NCBI GenBank assembly: GCA_041477005.1
Contig: JBGOUJ010000084.1
Span: forward strand, 1 to 18,356
DNA from: JBGOUJ01 sp041477005
Lineage (GTDB): Bacteria; Acidobacteriota; Terriglobia; Bryobacterales; JACQDG01
Direction of reading: 5' to 3'
DNA: 18,356 bases
In this document: positions 7,513-14,513 of the stretch, in pieces
Position numbering within the stretch: the first letter of the stretch is position 1
How the letters are laid out: each line of letters starts with the position of its first letter
The notes under the pieces: model-generated
Databases searched by the model: none
Told to the model about the DNA's origin: nothing
Seen by the model: only the letters and a program-made list of their open reading frames with translations
Made by a program: the position numbers and the translations under genes

Positions 7513-7532
7513 CGACCGCGAGGGAGCGGTCG
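7513..7532 (+). promoter_or_regulatory. Hairpin in the rfbA leader
   Basis: CGACCGC (7513-7519) pairs perfectly with GCGGTCG (7526-7532) around the loop GAGGGA. Directly after it comes the rfbA Shine-Dalgarno GGAAGGGG (7532-7539) and the ATG at 7545. The surrounding motif, GCCGCGACCGCGAGGGAGCG, looks like a dispersed genomic repeat I have seen in acidobacterial and planctomycete sequences, but that cannot be checked here. It could influence rfbA translation or mRNA stability. Confidence 0.45.
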
Positions 7533-7544
7533 GAAGGGGTTTCG

Positions 7545-8315
7545 ATGAAGGGCGTTGTCCTGGCCGGTGGGAGCGGCAGCCGGCTCTATCCTCTGACCAA
7601 GATCACCAACAAGCACCTGCTGCCCATTTACAACAAGCCGATGATCTACTACCCGATCGAAGCCCTGGTCAATGCCGGCATTCAGAACATCCTGATCGTG
7701 ACCGGCGGGAAGAATTCCGGGGACTTTTTGCGACTCCTCTCCAACGGCAAGGAATTCGGGCTGAAGCACCTGGATTACACTTACCAGGAAGGCGAGGGCG
7801 GCATCGCCGACGCTCTGTCGCTGGCCGAGCACTTCTCCGACGGCGACCGTCTGTGCGTGATCCTGGGAGACAACATCATCGAAACCAACATCCGGCGTGC
7901 GGCCGACGAGTTCCGCCGTCAGCCTTGCGGCGCCAAAATCCTGCTGAAGCAGGTTCCGGACGCCGAGCGGTTTGGAGTGGCCGAGATCGAGGGCGACCGC
8001 ATCGCGAACATCGAGGAGAAGCCCAAGAACCCCAAGTCCAATTACGCGGTAACAGGCATTTACTTCTACGACGCGACGGTCTTTGAAAAGGTCCAGAAGC
8101 TGCAGCCTTCGGGCCGCGGCGAGCTCGAGATCACTGACGTGAACAACGCGTATATTCGCGAAGGCGCCATGACTTACGACTTTCTGGACGGCTGGTGGAC
8201 CGATGCCGGCACGTTCGACTCGCTGCGCCGGGCCACCAACCTGGTCGCCGAGAACGGGGCCAACAAGGTTTCGCAACAGGAGCGGAAGGTTGCCGAAGGG
8301 GGGAGCCCGTCATGA
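7545..8315 (+). CDS. rfbA: Glucose-1-phosphate thymidylyltransferase
   Basis: This 256-residue enzyme should join dTTP and glucose 1-phosphate to form dTDP-glucose, the first step of dTDP-6-deoxysugar synthesis in the cytoplasm. The nucleotidyltransferase signature LAGGSGSRLYPLT lies at residues 6-18, NKHLLPIYNKPMIYYP at 22-37, the metal-binding LGDN at 107-110, EEKPKNPKSN at 157-166 and WWTDAGTFDSL at 217-227. It is shorter than the usual RmlA of about 290 residues and lacks most of the C-terminal helical part, as in the short RmlA type. The ATG at 7545 follows a strong GGAAGGGG. It opens the polysaccharide operon and its TGA overlaps the ATG of rfbC (ATGA), so the two are coupled. Another nucleotidyl sugar is possible, but rfbB and rfbC alongside support dTDP-glucose. 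Confidence 0.93.
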   Translation: MKGVVLAGGSGSRLYPLTKITNKHLLPIYNKPMIYYPIEALVNAGIQNILIVTGGKNSGDFLRLLSNGKEFGLKHLDYTYQEGEGGIADALSLAEHFSDGDRLCVILGDNIIETNIRRAADEFRRQPCGAKILLKQVPDAERFGVAEIEGDRIANIEEKPKNPKSNYAVTGIYFYDATVFEKVQKLQPSGRGELEITDVNNAYIREGAMTYDFLDGWWTDAGTFDSLRRATNLVAENGANKVSQQERKVAEGGSPS

Positions 8316-8905
8316 GCAGTCTGGCAGCCGCCAGGGTTGAGCCGCCACGCTCGCTGGGCGAACGCCACGGCTTGCGGCTGGCGGTCCAAGCCCGAGCGGA
8401 GCGCAGCACAGGATTGTTGATCCGCGATCCGGGCTCGCCCGACTTAATTGACGGGGTACGGATCGAACGGCTGCAACTATGGCCCGATGATCGCGGCTAC
8501 TTCCTCGAGGTCATGAGGCAAGGGCGGGGGCTGAGCGGGGAGCTGGGGATTGCCGGCCTGCAGGTCTCCTGCGCCCTGAGTTATCCGGGGACGATCAAGG
8601 CCCTCCACTACCACTTCGAGCAGACCGACCTCTGGGCGCCGGTCGAGGGCCAGCTCCAGGTTTGCCTGTTCGACTTGCGCAGCGGCTCGCCGACCTTCGG
8701 CGCCTGCAACACCCTGTATATCGGAACACTCCAGCCCTGGCAACTCCTGATCCCGGCCGGCGTCGGCCACGGCTACAAAGTCATCGGGCCCTCTCCGGCG
8801 GTGCTCGTCTACGTCACCAATCGCTTCTACAATCCTGCCGACGAAGGGCGCTTGCCTTACAACGATCCCGGCTTGAACTACGACTGGGAAACACAGCACA
8901 AATGA
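8312..8905 (+). CDS. rfbC: dTDP-4-dehydrorhamnose 3,5-epimerase family protein
   Basis: This 197-residue cupin-fold protein should epimerise dTDP-4-keto-6-deoxyglucose at C3 and/or C5. Family marks are DDRGYFLEV (59-67), the LHY block with the likely catalytic His99, SGSPTFGACNTLYIG (124-138), PAGVGHGY (148-155) and NDPGLNYDW with the likely partner Asp185. It departs from textbook RmlC. The RGLHYQ motif reads KALHYH, the nearby QGKLV stretch is TDLWAPVEG, and there is an extra N-terminal segment of about 45 residues. Product specificity (rhamnose-type or another deoxyhexose) is therefore open. The ATG at 8312 overlaps the rfbA stop and has GGGGGAG upstream; the frame stays open further upstream, but no better start is seen. 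A repeat-filled gap of 73 bp separates it from rfbB. Confidence 0.85.
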   Translation: MSSLAAARVEPPRSLGERHGLRLAVQARAERSTGLLIRDPGSPDLIDGVRIERLQLWPDDRGYFLEVMRQGRGLSGELGIAGLQVSCALSYPGTIKALHYHFEQTDLWAPVEGQLQVCLFDLRSGSPTFGACNTLYIGTLQPWQLLIPAGVGHGYKVIGPSPAVLVYVTNRFYNPADEGRLPYNDPGLNYDWETQHK

Positions 8906-8921
8906 TGCATGACGGCTCAGA

Positions 8922-8977
8922 GACGCGTGGACGAGAGATGCGGGGACGCGGACGCTGGACGGCCGGACGCGGAGACT
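8922..8977 (+). repeat. Heptamer array GGACGCN (8 units) with rfbB RBS
   Basis: Eight in-register 7-bp units (GACGCGT, GGACGAG, AGATGCG, GGGACGC, GGACGCT, GGACGGC, CGGACGC, GGAGACT) fill most of the rfbC-rfbB gap. The last unit carries GGAG at 8971-8974, four bases before the rfbB ATG, so the array supplies the ribosome-binding site. Confidence 0.75.
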
Positions 8978-8978
8978 T

Positions 8979-10010
8979 ATGAAGCTGCTGGTCACGGGCG
9001 GGGCCGGGTTCATCGGGTCCAATTTCATTCGCCACCACCTGAGCCGGCATCCTTCCGACGCCGTCATTAACCTGGACAACCTGACCTACGCCGGCAACCT
9101 GGAAAACCTGGCAGACATGGAGAGGCTGCCGGGCTATCGGTTCGTCAAGGGCGATATCTGCGACACGGCCCTGGTGGCCGATCTGTTCGGCGCCGAGCGG
9201 CCCGATGTGATCGTGCATTTCGCCGCTGAGTCGCACGTGGATCGCAGCATCCTGGCCCCGAGCCCCGCTTTTGAAACCAATCTGCGCGGCACCTTCACTC
9301 TGCTCGAGGCGGTGCGGCAATATAAGGTCGGGCGTTTTGTGCACGTCTCAACCGACGAGGTTTACGGAAGTCTGGCGGAGCCTCTCGAAGCCGACGAGGA
9401 TTTCCCTCTCCGCCCCAGCAGTCCCTATTCAGCGGCCAAGGCCGGCTCGGATCTTCTGGCGCTCTCTTTCTTCACCACCTATAAGGTCCCGGCGGTGGTC
9501 ACGCGAGCTTCGAATAACTACGGGCCTTATCAATTTCCGGAAAAGTTCGTCCCGCTGCTGGTAACGAATGCTCTCGAGGACGAGCCGCTCCCCATTTACG
9601 GCGACGGGCGGCAGGTGAGGGACTGGCTGTTTGTCGAAGACCACTGCGTGGCGCTGGAAGCAGTGATGGCGGGGGGCCAGGAAGGCCAAGTCTACAACAT
9701 CGGCGGGAATTTTTCCTGCGAGAATCTGCACGTGGCGCGCGAAATCCTGCGGCTGGCGGGCAAGCCGGAGAGCCTGCTCCAAACCGTCGTCGATCGGCCC
9801 GGCCACGACCGGCGCTATGCGCTTTCGAGCGCCAAGATCCAGAGGGAGCTGGGTTGGTCGCCGCAAGTCGATTTCGCTTCCGGACTGGCGAGGACTCTGG
9901 AGTGGTACCGCTCCCACCGCGCTTGGGTGAGCCGCGTAAAAGGCGGCGGATACCGGCAGTATTATCAGCTCCACTACCAGGATCGGGAGCGGACGCTCTC
10001 CCGGCTGTAG
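8979..10010 (+). CDS. rfbB: dTDP-glucose 4,6-dehydratase
   Basis: This 343-residue extended-SDR enzyme removes water from dTDP-glucose to give dTDP-4-keto-6-deoxyglucose, using bound NAD. The NAD motif GGAGFIG is at residues 7-13. NLDNLTYAGN, typical of the dTDP-glucose enzyme, is at 31-40. HFAAESHVDRSI is at 80-91. The catalytic STDEVYG (Thr125, Asp126, Glu127) is at 124-130 and the YxxxK pair is Tyr150/Lys154. GDGRQVRDWLFVEDH at 208-222 and DRPGHDRRYA at 272-281 complete the set, and length is normal. The ATG at 8979 has GGAG four bases upstream, inside the preceding heptamer array. The rfbA/C/B order is unusual, and the reductase gene rfbD that would finish dTDP-rhamnose is absent from the window. 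Confidence 0.97.
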   Translation: MKLLVTGGAGFIGSNFIRHHLSRHPSDAVINLDNLTYAGNLENLADMERLPGYRFVKGDICDTALVADLFGAERPDVIVHFAAESHVDRSILAPSPAFETNLRGTFTLLEAVRQYKVGRFVHVSTDEVYGSLAEPLEADEDFPLRPSSPYSAAKAGSDLLALSFFTTYKVPAVVTRASNNYGPYQFPEKFVPLLVTNALEDEPLPIYGDGRQVRDWLFVEDHCVALEAVMAGGQEGQVYNIGGNFSCENLHVAREILRLAGKPESLLQTVVDRPGHDRRYALSSAKIQRELGWSPQVDFASGLARTLEWYRSHRAWVSRVKGGGYRQYYQLHYQDRERTLSRL

Positions 10011-10015
10011 CCGGG
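10000..10015 (+). promoter_or_regulatory. Hairpin spanning the rfbB stop codon
   Basis: CCCGGC and GCCGGG pair around the tetraloop TGTA, and the rfbB stop TAG lies across loop and stem. It sits between the sugar-nucleotide genes and the glycosyltransferase genes. No U-tract follows, so termination is not implied; a role in mRNA stability or in re-initiation at the next gene is possible. Confidence 0.4.
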
Positions 10016-10032
10016 TGGGGTAAGCGTCCCGG

Positions 10033-11142
10033 TTGCCAGTCTTGCGAATCGCCATCGACGCTACGCCGCTGACGGTGCCAACCGGCGGCATCGCTCGCTA
10101 CACGGCCGAGTTGGCGTCTGCGCTGGCAGCCCAATTCCCTGAGGACGAATACTGGCTGGTTTCGGATCAGAGCTGGGACGGCGGGCCCAGCGCTCCGAAT
10201 CTGCGGCGAGCGGGGCCGCCGGGGAACTGGATTACCCGGCGGTGGTGGCTGGCCGGCCTGCCGCTCGAACTCGCTCGGCAGAGGATCGCCGTGTTCCATG
10301 GCTCCGACTTTGCTGTGCCCTACTTGCCGGTTGTCCCTTCCGTCATGACGCTGCACGATCTCTCTCCCTGGCATGAAGGCGACCGGCGGGCGCTGGCAGC
10401 GCAACGCATCCGCCGCCGCACGCCATACCTGCTGCGCCTGGCGACGCTGGTCTTGACGCCCACGGAGAGCATCCGCCGGGAAGCGATCGAGCACTTCAAC
10501 CTGCCGCCCTCGCGGGTGGCGGCGGCGCCGCTGGCGGCCGGCGAACCATTTCGACCGCGGCCGGAGGCGGAGAGGCAGGGCGCGCTGGCCCGGCTGGGCG
10601 CAACGGCTCCCTATATACTCTTTGTAGGAACGGCGGAGCGCCGCAAGAACCTTCCCCGCCTGATCGAGAGCTGGCGGCAGGCCCGGGCGGCTCATCCCGG
10701 CCTTGGCCTGATTCTTATAGGCCGCGCCGGGGACAACTCAAATCTCGAACAAGTGTTAAATGTGAGGGAGGAAACCGGCCTGACTGTGGCGGGGCCTTTG
10801 CCCGACCAGGAGGTGGCAGCGTTGCTCTCGGGCGCCGTAGCACTTGTTTATCCGTCGCTCTATGAGGGCTTTGGGTTGCCTGTTCTGGAGGCCATGCAGT
10901 GCGGCGCTCCGGTGGTGATTTCGCGCGATCCGGCGCTCGTGGAGGTGGCCGGCGGAGCAGCCGTAGCGGTGGACGCGAATTCCACCAGCGCTTTGGCCCG
11001 CGCAATTGTAGAATTGATGGTGGATCCCCAGCGGGGGCTGGCATTGCGAGAGGGTGGGATCCGACGGGCGGCGGAGTTTTCCTGGCGCCAGACGGCGAGC
11101 AGAACCCGCGAGGTCTATGTCGAAGCTCTCCGGCGGTTCTGA
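10033..11142 (+). CDS. Glycosyltransferase, GT4 family (first)
   Basis: This 369-residue cytoplasmic GT-B glycosyltransferase should transfer a sugar from a nucleotide donor onto the growing glycan, retaining anomeric configuration. The N-terminal half has the Gly-rich acceptor loop TPLTVPTGGIARYT and VMTLHDLSPW (104-113). The C-terminal half has the donor-site Arg/Lys block GTAERRKNLPRLIESW (199-214) and the EX7E pair Glu278/Glu286 in YEGFGLPVLEAM. Donor and linkage cannot be read. The start is doubtful because no ATG is available. TTG at 10033 gives MPVLRIAIDA; TTG at 10042 gives MRIAIDATPL, which matches the usual family opening. It follows rfbB by 22 bp, across a hairpin, and overlaps the next gene by 26 bp. 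Confidence 0.92.
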   Translation: MPVLRIAIDATPLTVPTGGIARYTAELASALAAQFPEDEYWLVSDQSWDGGPSAPNLRRAGPPGNWITRRWWLAGLPLELARQRIAVFHGSDFAVPYLPVVPSVMTLHDLSPWHEGDRRALAAQRIRRRTPYLLRLATLVLTPTESIRREAIEHFNLPPSRVAAAPLAAGEPFRPRPEAERQGALARLGATAPYILFVGTAERRKNLPRLIESWRQARAAHPGLGLILIGRAGDNSNLEQVLNVREETGLTVAGPLPDQEVAALLSGAVALVYPSLYEGFGLPVLEAMQCGAPVVISRDPALVEVAGGAAVAVDANSTSALARAIVELMVDPQRGLALREGGIRRAAEFSWRQTASRTREVYVEALRRF

Positions 11143-12367
11143 GTGGGCCTTGCTCGTTGCGCCGGAGCCGCCCTATCCGATGGCCGGCGGCGGGGCTGTA
11201 CGGACGGCCAGCATTTTTTGTTTCCTGGCCTCGCGGTTCCGGCTGCATGTGGTCACCTTCAGGGTCGGGGAAGGACCGGATTCCGAAGAAGGGTTTCCGG
11301 CGGGGGCCGCCGAGAGGGTGGACTGGATCCATCTTCCTCTGCATCGGAAGGACGTGGTAACACGCACGGTTCGCAACGGGCTCCGTCTATGGCGGGGCGT
11401 GCTGCCGCTTTCCGACCGGTTCGGCGGGGCCGAGAGCCGGCAGCAGGTAGCTCGGGCTATTGCCGGCCGGCGCTACGCGACGGCGATCGTGGAGCATTTC
11501 TGGTGCGCCGGCTACGAAGAGCTGCTGCGCCCGCATGCGGAGCGTGTGGTAATCGACATGCATAACGTTGAATCGGTTCTGCACGCGGGCTGCGCCGCCA
11601 CGGACGCTTGGCCGGCCCGGTGGGGCCAGGGTTTTTTCGCCCGTATCGCCAGGGAGGCGGAGCGGCAATGGCTGCCCCGGTTCGATCTGGTGCTGGCGGC
11701 GTCGGAGGCCGACCGGCGGCGGATCCTGGGGTTGGCTCCGGCAGCCCATGTGGCCGTCTACCCGAATGCAATCCCCTGGCGGTTCCCGGAGGAGGTTGAA
11801 GAGGAGCGTTGCATCGCCTTTTCGGGTAACCTGGAGTACCACCCCAACGCGGCTGCGGTGCGCTATTTCGCGCAACAAATCTGGCCGCGATTGCGGCGGC
11901 GCGATCCACGGCTGCGATGGCGCCTGATCGGAAAGAACCCGCAGGCGGTGGAGCGCTGGATCGCCGGCGACCCGCGTATCGAGACGACGGGACCCATCGA
12001 GGATCCTCTCGCCGAACTGGCCCGCGTCCAAGTGGTGGTGGCGCCGTTGCTTGCTGCCAGCGGTACCCGCGTGAAGATCCTGGAGGCGTGGGCTGCGGGG
12101 CGCGCCGTCGTTTCCACGCGAGTGGGCGCCGAAGGGCTGCCCGCGGTCGATGGCGAGAACCTGCTGCTGGCCGATTCTCCGGAGCAGATGCTGGAGCGAA
12201 TCCTGGCTTTGCTGGCCGACCCGGACCTGCGCCGGCGGCTGGGGCAGGCCGGCCGGCAAACCGTCCAGGAGCAGCTCTGCTGGCCGGCAGCCTGGCGACG
12301 CCTGGAGGAAGCGCTGGTTTTTCCGTCGCCGGTCGGCGATTCGGTTAGAATTGGGGAATCCATTTGA
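11117..12367 (+). CDS. Glycosyltransferase, GT4 family (second)
   Basis: This 416-residue GT-B glycosyltransferase belongs to a different GT4 branch from its neighbours. Its donor domain carries FSGNLEYHPNAAAVRYF (235-251) and SGTRVKILEAWAAGRAV (315-331) followed by STRVGAEGLP. These are marks I associate with exopolysaccharide transferases of the WcaI or exosortase-associated kind. The Glu in ILEAW replaces the second Glu of the classic EX7E. VIDMHNVES at 145-153 lies in the acceptor half. The ATG at 11117 overlaps the previous gene by 26 bp and has GAGG just upstream. The frame is open further upstream, but the extra residues would be Arg-rich coding shadow. Its TGA shares a base with the next ATG (TGATG at 12365-12369). 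Confidence 0.9.
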   Translation: MSKLSGGSEWALLVAPEPPYPMAGGGAVRTASIFCFLASRFRLHVVTFRVGEGPDSEEGFPAGAAERVDWIHLPLHRKDVVTRTVRNGLRLWRGVLPLSDRFGGAESRQQVARAIAGRRYATAIVEHFWCAGYEELLRPHAERVVIDMHNVESVLHAGCAATDAWPARWGQGFFARIAREAERQWLPRFDLVLAASEADRRRILGLAPAAHVAVYPNAIPWRFPEEVEEERCIAFSGNLEYHPNAAAVRYFAQQIWPRLRRRDPRLRWRLIGKNPQAVERWIAGDPRIETTGPIEDPLAELARVQVVVAPLLAASGTRVKILEAWAAGRAVVSTRVGAEGLPAVDGENLLLADSPEQMLERILALLADPDLRRRLGQAGRQTVQEQLCWPAAWRRLEEALVFPSPVGDSVRIGESI

Positions 12368-13518
12368 TGCGCTTCTCCGTTGACGCTCACGCGATCGGCC
12401 GGAAGTTGACCGGAAACGAAGTCTATATCCGGACCCTGTTGCACGGGTTTGCCAAGCTGGATTCCGACGCCGAGTTCGTCGCCTACCTTTCGCAGCGGGA
12501 TGTCAACGGCTGGGTGCCGTCGCGCTTCGTGAAACGGTACGTCGCCGGAAACCGGTATTGGCGACTGGGCTATAACCTGGCTGAATGCTTGCGGCGCGAC
12601 CGGCCGAACCTGATCCACGTGCAGTACAACGCCCCGTTGTTCTGCCCGGTGCCGATCGTGGTGACGGTTCACGACGTCAGCTTCATCGAGCACCCGGAGT
12701 ACTTCCCCCCCGGCCGGGCCTGGCAACTGCGGCTCTCGGCCGGCAATACGCTCCGGCGGGCGGCCCGGATCCTCACCATCAGCGAGTTCAGCCGGCAGCG
12801 GCTCGCCCGCGCCTTCGACCTCGACCCGGATGAGATCGTGGTGACGCCGCTAGCGGCGCAGGAACACTTCCGCCCCTTGGATCGGGCCGCGACTAGGCGG
12901 CGCATCGAGGAAAGGCTCGGCATCGCTCGGCCGTTTCTACTCAACGTGGGCGATATGCAGCCGCGGAAAAATCAGGTCGGCTTGATCCGGGCGTTCCGCG
13001 AGCTGCTGGCTTTGTACCCCCACCTACCGCATCAACTGGTGCTGGCTGGGAAGGAAACCTGGTACCCGGACGTCCGCGCGGAGCTGCGCCGGTCCGGCCT
13101 GGGAGAACGGGTCGTGTTGACTAGCTTTGTCGAAGAAGAAGACCTGGTCTCCCTCTACAACGCGGCGGATTTGTTCGTGTTTCCTTCCTTTTACGAAGGA
13201 TTCGGCTTGCCGGTGATCGAGGCCATGGCTTGCGGCCGGCCGGTCATTTGCTCGACCGCTGGCGCGCTGCCGGAAGTAGCCGATCGGGCGGCCATCCTGA
13301 TTGACCCGCACTCGACGGGCGAAATCGTGCAAGCCATGCGCGATGTGCTGCTCGACGGAGAGTTGCGGGTAAGGATGGAGCGGCAAAGCCTGCAGCGCTC
13401 CGGCATTTTTAGTTGGAGCGAGACGGCCCGCCTGACGCTGGAGGTCTACTACGCCGTCGCCGAAGGGCGCCGGTCACAAGTGACCCCCGCCCCCGAGCCG
13501 CTACGGGTGGCACGGTGA
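12367..13518 (+). CDS. Glycosyltransferase, GT4 family (third)
   Basis: This 383-residue GT-B glycosyltransferase resembles mannosyl/rhamnosyl transferases of the GT4 family. Seen are HVQYNAPLFCPVPIVVTVHD (84-103), LTISEFSRQRL (136-146), NVGDMQPRKNQ (193-203) for donor phosphate binding, and the EX7E pair Glu277/Glu285 in FYEGFGLPVIEAM. The C-terminal SWSETARLTLEVY closes the fold as in the first transferase, so the two are probably paralogues. The ATG at 12367 overlaps the preceding stop; GGGGAA lies about 10 bases upstream. The TTG three bases earlier is a weaker choice. Its own TGA overlaps the ATG at 13518 of the DUF3108 gene, which is the start that would give that protein its repeat leader. 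Sugar specificity is unknown. Confidence 0.92.
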   Translation: MRFSVDAHAIGRKLTGNEVYIRTLLHGFAKLDSDAEFVAYLSQRDVNGWVPSRFVKRYVAGNRYWRLGYNLAECLRRDRPNLIHVQYNAPLFCPVPIVVTVHDVSFIEHPEYFPPGRAWQLRLSAGNTLRRAARILTISEFSRQRLARAFDLDPDEIVVTPLAAQEHFRPLDRAATRRRIEERLGIARPFLLNVGDMQPRKNQVGLIRAFRELLALYPHLPHQLVLAGKETWYPDVRAELRRSGLGERVVLTSFVEEEDLVSLYNAADLFVFPSFYEGFGLPVIEAMACGRPVICSTAGALPEVADRAAILIDPHSTGEIVQAMRDVLLDGELRVRMERQSLQRSGIFSWSETARLTLEVYYAVAEGRRSQVTPAPEPLRVAR

Positions 13519-14510
13519 TGCCTACGAAGCTTTCAGCTAGCAGCTATCAGCGGTCAGCCGTCAGCGGTCAGCCGTCAGCCATCAGCGGACAGCAATCAGC
13601 GGTTAGCCATCAGCGCACAGCCGTCAGCGCACAGCCATCAGCAGTTAGCCATCAGCGGACAGCCGTAAGTTGTCAGCCATCGGCGGCCGGCCATCAGCGG
13701 ACAGCCATCAGCGGTTGGCCATCAGCGGACAGCAATCAGCGGTCAGCCGTTAGCGGTCGGCGGTCAGCGGCCAAGTGTGGGTTGTCTGCTGTCAGACTGG
13801 TCGTCGCGCTGTGGGCCATGGCCGGGAGTTACGCTTGGGCCCAATCTGCTGCCGCCCCGCGCCAGCCCTCGTCATCCACTGGAGGAGCGCCGTTCGCGCG
13901 GGGTGAAGTCCTGAATTATGCCGTCAACTGGCCGAGCGGCTTGAGCCTCGGGGACGCGCAGTTCAAGGTGGGAGGCGGGGAACCCGGCTGGGATTTTGAA
14001 TTCACCCTCGACGCCAGCTTGCCCGGTTTCGAGATCAAGGACCGTTACCATTCAACGGCCGACGCGCAGTTTTGCTCCACCCACCTGGAAAAAGAAGCCA
14101 CGCACGGCGCCCGCAAGGCGAAAGAGACGGTTTCCTACAACCAGCAGAAGCGGCAGGGCGAGCGGCAGACGGCCAGTGGCGGCAAAACCGAGTTCGCCAT
14201 CCCCGATTGCGTGAAAGACGGTCTCAGCTTTGTGTATTTCCTGCGGCGGGAACTGGCCAACGGCCGGGTGCCTCCGGCGCAGGCGGTGAATTTCGGCGCC
14301 TCCTACCAGGTGACCATCACCTACGGCGATGCCCGGCAAATGGAGATCGGCGGGGTTGTGCAGCCGGTAGACCGGGTCACGGTCGCTCTGCGCGGGCCGT
14401 CCTCCAGCCACACCTTCGAGCTGTTCTTCACCCGCGACCCGGCGCGCACGCCGGTGGCCGTCCGCGTACCCTTTGCCATGGGCACTTTCGCACTGGAGTT
14501 GGTGCGCTGA
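13518..14510 (+). CDS. DUF3108 protein with repeat-encoded N-terminus
   Basis: This frame encodes 330 residues. From about residue 127 it is a DUF3108 domain (GEVLNYAVNWPSGLSLGDAQF, then VKDGLSFVYFLRREL, VTITYGDARQMEIGG and a closing FELFFTRDPARTPVAVRVPF), an exported beta-rich domain of unknown function. Residues 6-84 are the translation of a 7-bp DNA repeat (SAVSGQP-like heptapeptides), and only then comes a normal signal peptide (LVVALWAMAGSYAWAQ). A signal peptide at residue 90 would not work in the usual way, so the real start may be the TTG at 13782, giving 242 residues opening MSAVRLVVALWA. Against this, the ATG at 13518 overlaps the upstream stop as in the rest of the operon. It sits among glycan genes, 3 bp before the fusion gene, suggesting a periplasmic role in glycan handling (inference). 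Confidence 0.85.
   Translation: MPTKLSASSYQRSAVSGQPSAISGQQSAVSHQRTAVSAQPSAVSHQRTAVSCQPSAAGHQRTAISGWPSADSNQRSAVSGRRSAAKCGLSAVRLVVALWAMAGSYAWAQSAAAPRQPSSSTGGAPFARGEVLNYAVNWPSGLSLGDAQFKVGGGEPGWDFEFTLDASLPGFEIKDRYHSTADAQFCSTHLEKEATHGARKAKETVSYNQQKRQGERQTASGGKTEFAIPDCVKDGLSFVYFLRRELANGRVPPAQAVNFGASYQVTITYGDARQMEIGGVVQPVDRVTVALRGPSSSHTFELFFTRDPARTPVAVRVPFAMGTFALELVR
13533..13770 (+). repeat. Heptamer array TCAGCGG/ACAGCCA (34 units)
   Basis: Thirty-four consecutive 7-bp units stay exactly in register for 238 bp. The dominant unit TCAGCGG alternates with (A/T)(C/T)AGCC(A/G), so there is a 14-bp higher-order period. About a quarter of the units carry extra changes (for example TAAGTTG, TCGGCGG). Nearly identical SAVSGQ-type translation arises because seven codons span three units. 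It lies at the 5' end of the DUF3108 frame. Confidence 0.95.
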
Positions 14511-14513
14511 CCA

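Noticed and set aside
13413..13517. Upstream in-frame extension of the DUF3108 gene starting at 13413
   Set aside because: It would overlap the third glycosyltransferase by 106 bp and adds an Arg-rich stretch typical of coding shadow. The ATG at 13518 or TTG at 13782 is more likely.
13533..13770. Insertion sequence or MITE
   Set aside because: There are no terminal inverted repeats, target duplication or transposase. The structure is purely tandem.
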